Made by a program: the position numbers and the translations under genes. The notes under the pieces were generated by a model, which worked only from the letters and a program-made list of their open reading frames with translations, was not told the origin of the DNA and searched no databases. A stretch of DNA of 5,007 nt from Candidatus Aminicenantota bacterium (GTDB lineage Bacteria > Acidobacteriota > Aminicenantia > Aminicenantales > Aminicenantaceae). Below are positions 1 to 5,006 of this stretch, in pieces. Positions within the stretch are counted from its first letter, which is position 1; each line of letters opens with the position of its first letter. The stretch spans positions 1 through 5,007 of the forward strand of contig JAUWYH010000131.1 of NCBI GenBank assembly GCA_030615975.1, written 5' to 3'.

Positions 1-56
1 AGTAAACCCGTAAATATGACGAAAGAGAGATGAAAAATTTCGCAGATTGGGGAGTG

Positions 57-365
57 CTATTTTTTCTTGACGGATAAAAACCGAAGCTTGTAAAGCCTGT
101 CGACTTCCTTTATTTTTAACCTCAAGATATAAATAAGGACAAATATCGCAATCCACATCCAGGCCACATAGACATAAATCCCTGTTGATTCTTTAATATT
201 CTTGGGAGAGGGAATGATCTTCTCCTGATTATTTTTAACCTGAATTTTCTCATTTTGCTCTTCTTGCCTACCCTGCTGGGCAAAGCCAAACTCCGGTATG
301 AAAAAAGAATGAAAGAAGGCAATCAACAAGAACAAAACCAGAAATATTTTCCATCTCAACATCAT
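57..365 (-). CDS. Small secreted/membrane protein, CcmD-like
   Basis: A 102-residue protein. Residues 1-29 look like a signal peptide or first membrane anchor: basic start (MMLRWK), a long hydrophobic core, and a possible cleavage site after GFA (residue 29). Residues 30-60 are hydrophilic and rich in Gln, Glu, Asn and Lys. Residues 63-82 form one transmembrane segment (GIYVYVAWMWIAIF...), followed by a basic and acidic tail (RLKIKEVDRLYKLRF). The YVYVAW-helix-charged-tail pattern resembles CcmD, the small protein that helps release haem-loaded CcmE in cytochrome c maturation, but CcmD usually lacks this N-terminal extension. The start is supported by GGAG at 375-372, six bases from the first ATG. 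A second ATG follows immediately. No other cytochrome-maturation gene is visible, although the window ends 56 bp downstream. The gene is real with fair certainty; the CcmD assignment rests on pattern resemblance only. Confidence 0.65.
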   Translation of the reverse strand: MMLRWKIFLVLFLLIAFFHSFFIPEFGFAQQGRQEEQNEKIQVKNNQEKIIPSPKNIKESTGIYVYVAWMWIAIFVLIYILRLKIKEVDRLYKLRFLSVKKK

Positions 366-430
366 AATAGACTCCAGATTGTCATGACTACAGCAAACAC
401 AATAAACACATAGGCAATAATGGATATAAT
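362..430 (-). other. Possible 22-codon hydrophobic micro-ORF without a standard start
   Basis: The frame reads I-I-S-I-I-A-Y-V-F-I-V-F-A-V-V-M then TIWSLL and TGA, which would make one transmembrane helix. Its TGA (364-362) overlaps the ATG of the downstream CcmD-like gene as ATGA, the junction type used repeatedly in this window. A strong AGGAAGGG purine block (442-435) lies just upstream. The frame is closed by TAG directly before the first ATT codon (430), and the only start-like codons are ATT/ATA at the block, or GTG at 409, which is about 25 bases from it. It could be a very small membrane protein using a rare ATT start, a gene whose ATG was lost, or chance. Confidence 0.2.
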
Positions 431-531
431 CTAACCCTTCCTTTCTTCGAAAGATATCTCTATAATTACAATAGGATTTGTCGGGAATAAAATCTCTGTC
501 TGTATTTAAAATATTGAATAAGAAAAAAACA

Positions 532-1941
532 CTAGTCTTTCTTTACTCCTTTCTTTTTTCCTTTTGACAGCCTCTCATGAATCGATTTTGCAGCTCTCCT
601 TCCATCCCCAAGGGCAAGGATGACCGTAGCATTCCCCCTTATGCCATCGCCACCCGCATAAACTCCCTCGATATTCGTCATTAGATTTTTATCAACTTTA
701 ATCAGTCCCCAAGATGTTACATTTAACTCGGGGGCTTTATGGAGGAAAAGCCTGTTGGGTTTCGTTCCAAGAGCCTCTACAAGGGTATCCAATTTCAGGA
801 TAAACTCGCTGCCATCAATCTTTACAGGTCTAGGGCGACCACTTTCATCTGCTTCACTGAGTCTCATTTTAAAAAGTTCAACGCTTGTAACCCAACCATC
901 CTTGTTGCCAAGCACTCTTTTGGGAGCGACCAACTCTTCCAGGATTATCCCTTCTTCTAGAGCATGCTGTATTTCCTCCTCTCTCGCTGGGGCCTCCTTT
1001 TTTGTTCTCCGATAAAGTATATAAACTTTCTTAGCACCAAGTCTCAGCGCACACCTTGCCGCATCCATGGCCACATTTCCCGCTCCGATAACCCCGACAG
1101 TGTCTCCCCAGACTATCGGAGTATCATATTCTAAAAATTTATGGGCTTTCATCAGGTTGACACGGATGAGAAATTCATTTGCTGAATAGACACGCTTGAG
1201 GTTCTCTCCTTCTATACTCATAAAAAGAGGGGCACCTGCTCCTGTCCCTATAAAAATGGCATCAAAATCTCTTCGAAGCTCGCTGAATTTTATGTTCTGT
1301 CCAACAAAGAAGTTAAGTTTTACGTCAACACCGATTTCACTCAGATAGGATATCTCGTAATCCACAATCTCTGTTGGGAGACGAAAAGCAGGGATGCCAT
1401 ACTGTAAAACTCCACCAGCTTTGTGAAGCGCCTCAAATAAAGTTACCTGATAGCCGAATTTTCGCAGGTCAACGGAGCAGCTGATACCAGCCGGCCCTGA
1501 ACCAATTACAGCCACTCTCTCTGGCCTTTCCTTGATATGAATTTCTTCCTTGACTCCATTTTCCCTAGCCCAGTCAGCCACGAATGCTTCCAGCTTTCCA
1601 ATATTTATCCCATTGCCTCGCTTTGAGACCGGACACACCCCTTCACACTGATTCTCCTGCGGACACACTCGTCCTGTGATTCCTGGAATGGAATTGTCTT
1701 CTTTCACTATAAGAAAAGCCTTCTTGAAATTACCATAAGCGATTTCTCTAATCATCTCCAGAATCTTCATATTAATCGGACAATCCGTTTCACAGGGGGC
1801 GCCATTGCACTGAATGCACCTTTGTGCTTCCTTCATCACTTCTTCTTTGTTGTAACCATAGGGCACAGAACGAAAATTTTTTATCCGCTCTTCGACACTC
1901 TGTTCTCTCATAGGAACCCGGGTCCCACCAATTTCGATCAT
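532..1941 (-). CDS. nfnB: NfnB-type NADPH-dependent flavoprotein, large subunit (SudA/GltD-like)
   Basis: A 469-residue, probably cytoplasmic flavo-iron-sulfur protein of the glutamate synthase small-subunit family. With NfnA it forms the NADH-dependent reduced ferredoxin:NADP oxidoreductase (electron-bifurcating transhydrogenase), also described as sulfide dehydrogenase SudAB. The N-terminal Fe-S domain has C42, C45, C50 and C54, then C93, C99 and C103 in RVCPQENQCEGVCP; in Nfn enzymes a Glu in this stretch serves as an unusual ligand, and E96 is the likely one. An FAD-binding GSGPAG lies at 147-152, an NADPH-binding GAGNVAMDAAR at 286-296 followed by YRRTKKEAPARxEE (310-322), and a C-terminal FAD motif YAGGD at 428-432. 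Length fits the family (about 465). The start overlaps the nfnA stop (ATGA, 1941-1938), with AGGGAG immediately upstream. No large glutamate synthase subunit is present and NfnA is adjacent, which favours NfnB over GltD. The C-terminal tail is very Lys-rich. Confidence 0.92.
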   Translation of the reverse strand: MIEIGGTRVPMREQSVEERIKNFRSVPYGYNKEEVMKEAQRCIQCNGAPCETDCPINMKILEMIREIAYGNFKKAFLIVKEDNSIPGITGRVCPQENQCEGVCPVSKRGNGINIGKLEAFVADWARENGVKEEIHIKERPERVAVIGSGPAGISCSVDLRKFGYQVTLFEALHKAGGVLQYGIPAFRLPTEIVDYEISYLSEIGVDVKLNFFVGQNIKFSELRRDFDAIFIGTGAGAPLFMSIEGENLKRVYSANEFLIRVNLMKAHKFLEYDTPIVWGDTVGVIGAGNVAMDAARCALRLGAKKVYILYRRTKKEAPAREEEIQHALEEGIILEELVAPKRVLGNKDGWVTSVELFKMRLSEADESGRPRPVKIDGSEFILKLDTLVEALGTKPNRLFLHKAPELNVTSWGLIKVDKNLMTNIEGVYAGGDGIRGNATVILALGDGRRAAKSIHERLSKGKKKGVKKD

Positions 1942-2798
1942 TGTCTCCCTGCCTTCTTTTTTATACTTTTCTGAAAATGTTTTACGGCTAGCACCTCTTT
2001 TTCCTTAAACATGGCTAACCTGCTTATTACATCATCGAAATTTACTTTATGGGCATTAAATTCTGGACCATCAATACATGCTAATTTCATCTCACCATCT
2101 ATGAATACCCGACACCCCCCACACATTCCTGTACCATCTATCATGATCGTATTTAAACTGGCTATAGTTTTAATCGTATAGGGGCTAGTTACTTCTGCTG
2201 CAGCTTTCATCATTTGAGGCGGACCGATAACGACGACTCGATCTATTTCTCCTGGTTTTTTATATTTCTTTATTAAATCTCTCAGAACTTCGCTCACAAA
2301 TCCATGATGCCCTTTTGATCCGTCATCTGTTGCGATATAAGTTTCTGTACTTACTGCCTCTATTTCATTTTCCAGTATTAACAGGGATTCAGTTCTTGCC
2401 CCAATAATGGATATAACCTCATTTCCAGCGTTTGCCAACGCTTTTACAATCGGGAAAATACAGGCAATCCCTGTGCCACCCCCAACACATATAACACGGC
2501 CAAATTTCTTAACTTCAGTGGGATTTCCCAAAGGACCTACACAATTTATTAAAGCATCACCAGCGTTCAAAGTGCCCAATTCCATGGTGGTCTTTCCTAC
2601 AACTTGAAATATCAACGTTATTGTCCTCTTTTTAGGATTGACGCCGGCCACAGTTAAGGGAATCCTCTCGCCTTGCTCATGTATCCGAATAATCACAAAT
2701 TGTCCGGGTTGAAACCTCTCAGCTAGGTTAGGGGCCATTACCTCGATAAGGTAATTCTCGGTATTGAGTGCCTCTTTTCGCACGATTGTATGTCTCAT
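1938..2798 (-). CDS. nfnA: NfnA-type ferredoxin:NAD(P) oxidoreductase, small subunit (SudB-like)
   Basis: A 286-residue flavoprotein that pairs with NfnB. In characterised NfnAB this subunit carries FAD and a [2Fe-2S] cluster and handles NAD(H). The order fits: an FAD-binding beta barrel with PGQFVIIRI (31-39) and RIPLT (45-49), a nucleotide-binding domain with VGGGTGIA (105-112) and VIGPPQMM (190-197), and a C-terminal [2Fe-2S] site. That site shows the family's rare Asp plus three Cys ligation: D221 and C226, C229 in DGTGMCGGC, then C241. The frame is open 11 codons further upstream, to an ATG at 2831. I chose the ATG at 2798 because homologues begin close to this point (MRHTIVRKE), it forms an ATGA overlap with the ferredoxin stop, and AGAGG (2810-2806) lies seven bases upstream. 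The stop overlaps nfnB in the same way, so translation is probably coupled across ferredoxin, nfnA and nfnB. Confidence 0.92.
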   Translation of the reverse strand: MRHTIVRKEALNTENYLIEVMAPNLAERFQPGQFVIIRIHEQGERIPLTVAGVNPKKRTITLIFQVVGKTTMELGTLNAGDALINCVGPLGNPTEVKKFGRVICVGGGTGIACIFPIVKALANAGNEVISIIGARTESLLILENEIEAVSTETYIATDDGSKGHHGFVSEVLRDLIKKYKKPGEIDRVVVIGPPQMMKAAAEVTSPYTIKTIASLNTIMIDGTGMCGGCRVFIDGEMKLACIDGPEFNAHKVNFDDVISRLAMFKEKEVLAVKHFQKSIKKKAGRQ

Positions 2799-3022
2799 GC
2801 GCCAACCTCTTCTGCCTTTGTCATCACCCATATAGCAAAGTCAGCACAAAACATTTCACACATACCACAATTTAAACACTCCTCTGCACTTTTAACACGG
2901 GGCGTACGATAACCCTGGGAATTGAGTTCATCAGAGAGTTCTAAAACGTCTGTCTGGCAGACTTCAACACAGATTCCACAGCCTTTACATCTTTCCTTTA
3001 TTATGCAAATTTCAACATTCAT
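2795..3022 (-). CDS. KorD-like 2x[4Fe-4S] ferredoxin
   Basis: A 75-residue dicluster ferredoxin like the delta subunit (KorD/VorD type) of 2-oxoacid:ferredoxin oxidoreductases. Cluster 1 ligands are C12, C15, C18 and C22 (CKGCGICVEVC) and cluster 2 ligands are C49, C52, C55 and C59 (CLNCGMCEMFC). In such folds the last Cys of each motif usually joins the other cluster. Between them, DVLELSDELNSQGYRTP matches the spacer common in KorD proteins. The Pro that normally follows each fourth Cys is missing: it is Gln after C22 and Ala after C59 (CADFAI where CPDFAI is usual). The gene sits 20 bp after the second korB-like gene and overlaps nfnA by ATGA. Its position suggests that it carries electrons between the KorB-like proteins and NfnAB. 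The ribosome site is weak: AGAGG (3042-3038) lies 15 bases from the ATG. Confidence 0.88.
   Translation of the reverse strand: MNVEICIIKERCKGCGICVEVCQTDVLELSDELNSQGYRTPRVKSAEECLNCGMCEMFCADFAIWVMTKAEEVGA
2806..2810 (-). promoter_or_regulatory. Ribosome binding site that fixes the nfnA start
   Basis: AGAGG lies seven bases before the ATG at 2798 and inside the 3' end of the ferredoxin gene. It supports the shorter, coupled nfnA start over the in-frame ATG at 2831. Confidence 0.6.
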
Positions 3023-3042
3023 AACACAATTTGGCTGCCTCT

Positions 3043-3819
3043 TTATTCAAAATCAACAAATTTGCCGATAATAACCTTATTCTGAGATCTCAGATCAAGA
3101 TTCTCGGTAGGCTCTTCATTTTTCATCACTGAATTGTCATTATAGAATTTCATCCGATCGACTGCATCTTGAATTCTTCCATCGTTTCCGTCATAGATCA
3201 AACAAGGGGAAATAACTTCAATCATAGAATAACCTTTCTTTGAAATAGCTTCGATTAGAGAATATTTCATCCATCCTGCATGAATAGGTGTCCACCTCGC
3301 AACATAACTTGCTCCGCATGATTTTGCCAAATGGGGAATGTTAAACGGCAGTTCAAACTCATTATCGATTGACATTCTCATGAAAGGGGTTATCGGGAAA
3401 ACTTTATTCTCACTGATTACGCAAATAAAATTATTGACATATATAATAATAAGATTTGCCCCTCTTTTCCCAGCTTCGATAAAATCTTTTGCTCCGGACA
3501 AAAGAAAATCAGCATTATTCAAAAAGACCGCCACTGTTAAATCTTGATCCTTCTTTTTCAGTTGAACGGCATAATCAACCACATTGCCATCTATAACGGA
3601 ATATGTTTTGAGCTTTAAGCATTCACTAACTTTTCCCGTGCAGCCGATACCAGATACAACGCCTATTTTTTTTGGACTAATGTTTTCTTCTTTAACAGCC
3701 TCAATAAAGGCATAAACAGCTGTCCCGATTCCACAACCTTGACACCAAACAGAAGGAAATGAATCCGCATGTAAAAAAGAATCGGCTGGATGATATCTTT
3801 CAATACTGCTTCTTATCAT
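3043..3819 (-). CDS. Divergent 2-oxoacid:ferredoxin oxidoreductase beta-subunit homologue (copy 2), TPP motif lost
   Basis: A 258-residue relative of KorB, the subunit that holds thiamine diphosphate and a [4Fe-4S] cluster in 2-oxoacid:ferredoxin oxidoreductases. The cluster cysteines are kept: C26 and C29 in WCQGCG, C60 in GIGC, and C206 in SPC. Other family segments are clear: PFNIPHLAK (158-166), YVARWT (172-177), and IEVISPC. The cofactor site is not kept. The usual GDGD is NNAD (101-104), IGGNH is replaced by SGAKD, NN-x-IYGMTGGQ is reduced to NNFI followed by CVISENK, and HTTHGR is absent. It therefore probably cannot bind Mg-TPP in the normal way. About half of its residues match copy 1, with the same KNEEPTENLD (233-242) and GKFVD (252-256) near the C-terminus. 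The start overlaps the copy 1 stop (ATGA, 3819-3816), with only a weak GGA upstream. Family membership is secure; catalytic function is doubtful. Confidence 0.88.
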   Translation of the reverse strand: MIRSSIERYHPADSFLHADSFPSVWCQGCGIGTAVYAFIEAVKEENISPKKIGVVSGIGCTGKVSECLKLKTYSVIDGNVVDYAVQLKKKDQDLTVAVFLNNADFLLSGAKDFIEAGKRGANLIIIYVNNFICVISENKVFPITPFMRMSIDNEFELPFNIPHLAKSCGASYVARWTPIHAGWMKYSLIEAISKKGYSMIEVISPCLIYDGNDGRIQDAVDRMKFYNDNSVMKNEEPTENLDLRSQNKVIIGKFVDFE

Positions 3820-4595
3820 TTTTGTCTATCCACAAATTTCCCCACAACTATCTTTTTATTGGCTCTTATGTCCAGATTCTCTGTGGGCTCTTCATTTTTT
3901 ATGACTGAATTTTTATAAAATATTCCCATCCTATCAAGTATCTTCCCTAACTTCCCAGCGCTTGCATAATACATCAAGCAGGGAGAAATAACCTCAATCA
4001 AAGAGAAACCCTGCTTTAAAAAAGCCTCTTTAATAGAAAACGTGAGCCTCCGGCAATGAAGAGGAGTCCATCTCGCTACAAATGAAGCACCGCATGTCTT
4101 TGCTAAATGAGGAATATTAAATGGTGACTCCGAATCATTACTGGTCGGATTCCTCTTGAATGGAGTTTGATGTAACTCTTTATGCTCCACAAAAACATGA
4201 TAGATAAAACTATTTATATATATCACTAAAAACTCTATTCCCTTTTTACAAGCTTCAAGAAGATCATCAACTCCAGATGCAAGGAAATCATCATCATTCA
4301 AAAAAACAACTATTTTAAAATCGGGATTTTCCCTTTTAAGAGTTGCGGCAGAATGAAGCACATTTCTACCTGTTGTGTTCAATCGCTTGAATCTTAAATA
4401 TTCAGGGATTTTCCCTATGCAACCAAGACCTGATGAGACCACACAGATCTCATCTGGATCAATATTCAATTTTTTGACTGTCTGAAGGAATGTATTGACG
4501 ACAATACCGATTCCACATCCAGGACACCAAATGGAAGGTATCAAATCGGAGTGAAGCAGAGAATCAATAGGATGTTGATCTTCTCTTTTACTCAT
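3816..4595 (-). CDS. Divergent 2-oxoacid:ferredoxin oxidoreductase beta-subunit homologue (copy 1), degenerate TPP motif
   Basis: A 259-residue KorB-family protein, first gene of the operon and tandem paralogue of copy 2. Its cluster cysteines are C24 and C27 (WCPGCG), C59 (GLGC) and C206 (SPC). The region that should read GDGD-x7-H is NDDD (100-103), so one Asp at the Mg position remains (D101) but both glycines are gone. The NN-x-IYGMTGGQ segment is NSFIYHVFVEHK (128-139). A trace of HTTHGR survives as NTTGR (73-77), so this copy is slightly less altered than copy 2. Family landmarks PFNIPHLAK, FVARWT and IEVISPC are intact, with no frameshift or stop. Both copies also have C168 in a CGAS segment where the family usually has a small residue. 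At 259 residues it is a little shorter than typical KorB (about 280). The ATG has no Shine-Dalgarno sequence, and no other ATG occurs in frame nearby. No alpha subunit is visible. Confidence 0.88.
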   Translation of the reverse strand: MSKREDQHPIDSLLHSDLIPSIWCPGCGIGIVVNTFLQTVKKLNIDPDEICVVSSGLGCIGKIPEYLRFKRLNTTGRNVLHSAATLKRENPDFKIVVFLNDDDFLASGVDDLLEACKKGIEFLVIYINSFIYHVFVEHKELHQTPFKRNPTSNDSESPFNIPHLAKTCGASFVARWTPLHCRRLTFSIKEAFLKQGFSLIEVISPCLMYYASAGKLGKILDRMGIFYKNSVIKNEEPTENLDIRANKKIVVGKFVDRQK

Positions 4596-4603
4596 AACAA
4601 AAA

Positions 4604-4631
4604 TTTTTACGCATAGCTTCTATCTTGTCAA
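4604..4631 (-). promoter_or_regulatory. Candidate promoter just upstream of the korB-like operon
   Basis: A perfect -35 TTGACA (4631-4626) is followed after 16 bases by a weak -10, TAAAAA (4609-4604, four of six matches). Transcription would begin almost at the ATG at 4595, giving a leaderless or nearly leaderless message, which agrees with the missing ribosome site. A small palindrome, AAGGATAATTCCTT (4630-4643), abuts the -35 and could be an operator, though part of it is the MITE target duplication. The weak -10 keeps confidence low. Confidence 0.25.
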
Positions 4632-4638
4632 GGATAAT

Positions 4639-4644
4639 TCCTTT
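4639..4644. repeat. Target-site duplication, left copy
   Basis: TCCTTT directly abuts the left inverted repeat and is repeated at 4860-4865 beside the right one. The match runs two bases further (TCCTTTTG), because the element itself begins with TG, so the duplication is six to eight bases. Confidence 0.7.
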
Positions 4645-4669
4645 TGTTATGCCACATTTGAATTGTCGC
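4645..4669 (+). repeat. MITE terminal inverted repeat, left
   Basis: A 25-bp end beginning TGTTATGCCACATTTGAATT and closing with GTCGC. It is an exact reverse complement of 4835-4859, with no mismatch. Confidence 0.9.
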
Positions 4670-4834
4670 TTTTTGCCTTATAATTACGGACAAAAATCAC
4701 ACTATTTTATACCGACCTATTACTTCACTAAGACATTCGATTTTAATGGGTAAGACTTTTCATTTCGTAGGCAAAGCTCGCTAAATATGCTCTTCAAAAA
4801 CTGTGGAATAATGGGCATTAAAAGGTCATATTTT

Positions 4835-4859
4835 GCGACAATTCAAATGTGGCATAACA
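4835..4859 (-). repeat. MITE terminal inverted repeat, right
   Basis: The perfect inverted partner of 4645-4669, ending GGCATAACA on the plus strand. Identity breaks at the next base on both sides, giving sharp element ends. Confidence 0.9.
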
Positions 4860-4865
4860 TCCTTT
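4860..4865. repeat. Target-site duplication, right copy
   Basis: TCCTTT directly follows the right inverted repeat and matches 4639-4644. This is the expected footprint of a transposase-mediated insertion. Confidence 0.7.
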
Positions 4866-4895
4866 TGAAAAGCTCTCTAATCTTAAGAAGTTCGA

Positions 4896-5006
4896 TCAAA
4901 GGAAAGATTGTAAATTTTCTTTTTTTATCTTAACATTCTCTCTCTGTTTTACCTTCTTTGCATTCTCTTCATAACATGATAACAAGAAAAGGTAAAAAGG
5001 AGAAAA
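4896..5006 (-). CDS. Possible lipoprotein fragment, cut by the window edge
   Basis: An open frame enters from the window edge with no start codon inside and ends at TGA (4898-4896). It gives 36 residues: FSPFYLFLLSC, then YEENAKKVKQREN and a Lys-rich end. A hydrophobic run ending in LLSC looks like the lipobox of a bacterial lipoprotein signal peptide, with Cys as the first mature residue. The mature part would be only about 26 residues, unless the TGA is a recent nonsense mutation: the same frame continues past it toward the MITE insertion site. A competing frame over the first 39 bases also reads hydrophobic, so this may be chance. No family recognised. Confidence 0.25.
   Translation of the reverse strand, partial: FSPFYLFLLSCYEENAKKVKQRENVKIKKENLQSFL

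Larger units (their letters stand above)
4588..4644 (-). pseudogene. Short open frame overlapping the korB-like copy 1 start, possible 3' end of a MITE-disrupted gene
   Basis: Reading from the element edge, the frame gives KGIILDKIEAMRKNFCYE and then TAA (4590-4588), overlapping the copy 1 ATG by eight bases. Such an overlap is typical of the end of an upstream operon gene. With the MITE and one target duplication removed, the frame continues back through SNFLRLESFS to a TGA at 4898-4896. It also contains an internal ATG (4614) that would give only eight codons. It may be a gene remnant, a leader peptide that couples translation into copy 1, or chance. No homology is recognised. Confidence 0.2.
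4645..4859. mobile_element. MITE-like non-coding element, 215 bp
   Basis: The stretch is bounded by perfect 25-bp inverted repeats (4645-4669 and 4835-4859) and flanked by the direct repeat TCCTTT on both sides (4639-4644 and 4860-4865). The interior is AT-rich and has no ORF that could encode a transposase. Short size, terminal inverted repeats, target duplication and no coding capacity are the marks of a miniature inverted-repeat transposable element mobilised by a transposase elsewhere. Weak similarity continues inward from the perfect repeats. The ends do not let me name an IS family; six-base duplications occur, for example, in the IS1634 group of IS4-like elements. It lies 49 bp upstream of the operon's first start codon, so it may have altered expression. 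A TATAAAAT motif inside it points toward the operon, but no good -35 accompanies it. Confidence 0.8.

Noticed and set aside
122..322. Minus-strand frame of 66 codons inside the CcmD-like gene
   Set aside because: It is out of frame with the signal peptide and helix, which make better protein sense, and has no independent support.
366..531. Promoter for the CcmD-like gene
   Set aside because: AT-rich sequence offers several -10-like hexamers but no pair with a credible -35 at proper spacing.
490..545. Rho-independent terminator after nfnB
   Set aside because: There is a T-rich run on the minus strand just after the stop, but the only pairing possible is a weak AT-only stem, with no GC-rich hairpin.
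739..1015. Two open frames on the plus strand
   Set aside because: They lie opposite the well-conserved nfnB gene, and neither translation resembles a known protein; they are antisense shadows.
532..1941. Glutamate synthase small subunit (GltD)
   Set aside because: Same superfamily, but no GltB is present and the gene is coupled to nfnA, so NfnB is the better call.
2407..2607. Plus-strand open frame of 66 codons
   Set aside because: It is opposite the FAD/NAD-binding part of nfnA, with no recognisable product.
2798..2831. Upstream ATG at 2831 as the nfnA start
   Set aside because: It would add 11 charged residues not seen in homologues and extend the overlap with the ferredoxin gene; the ATGA-coupled ATG at 2798 has a proper ribosome site.
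3338..3547. Plus-strand open frame of 69 codons
   Set aside because: It is opposite korB-like copy 2, over segments clearly conserved in the sense direction.
4645..4859. CRISPR, attachment site or riboswitch explanation for the paired 25-mers
   Set aside because: The repeats are inverted, occur only twice, and are flanked by a target duplication, which fits a MITE and not these alternatives.
4896..4898. TGA read as selenocysteine or tryptophan in the upstream frame
   Set aside because: TGA ends the ferredoxin, nfnA and korB-like copy 1 genes here, and no selenocysteine insertion hairpin was noticed; an ordinary stop is simpler.
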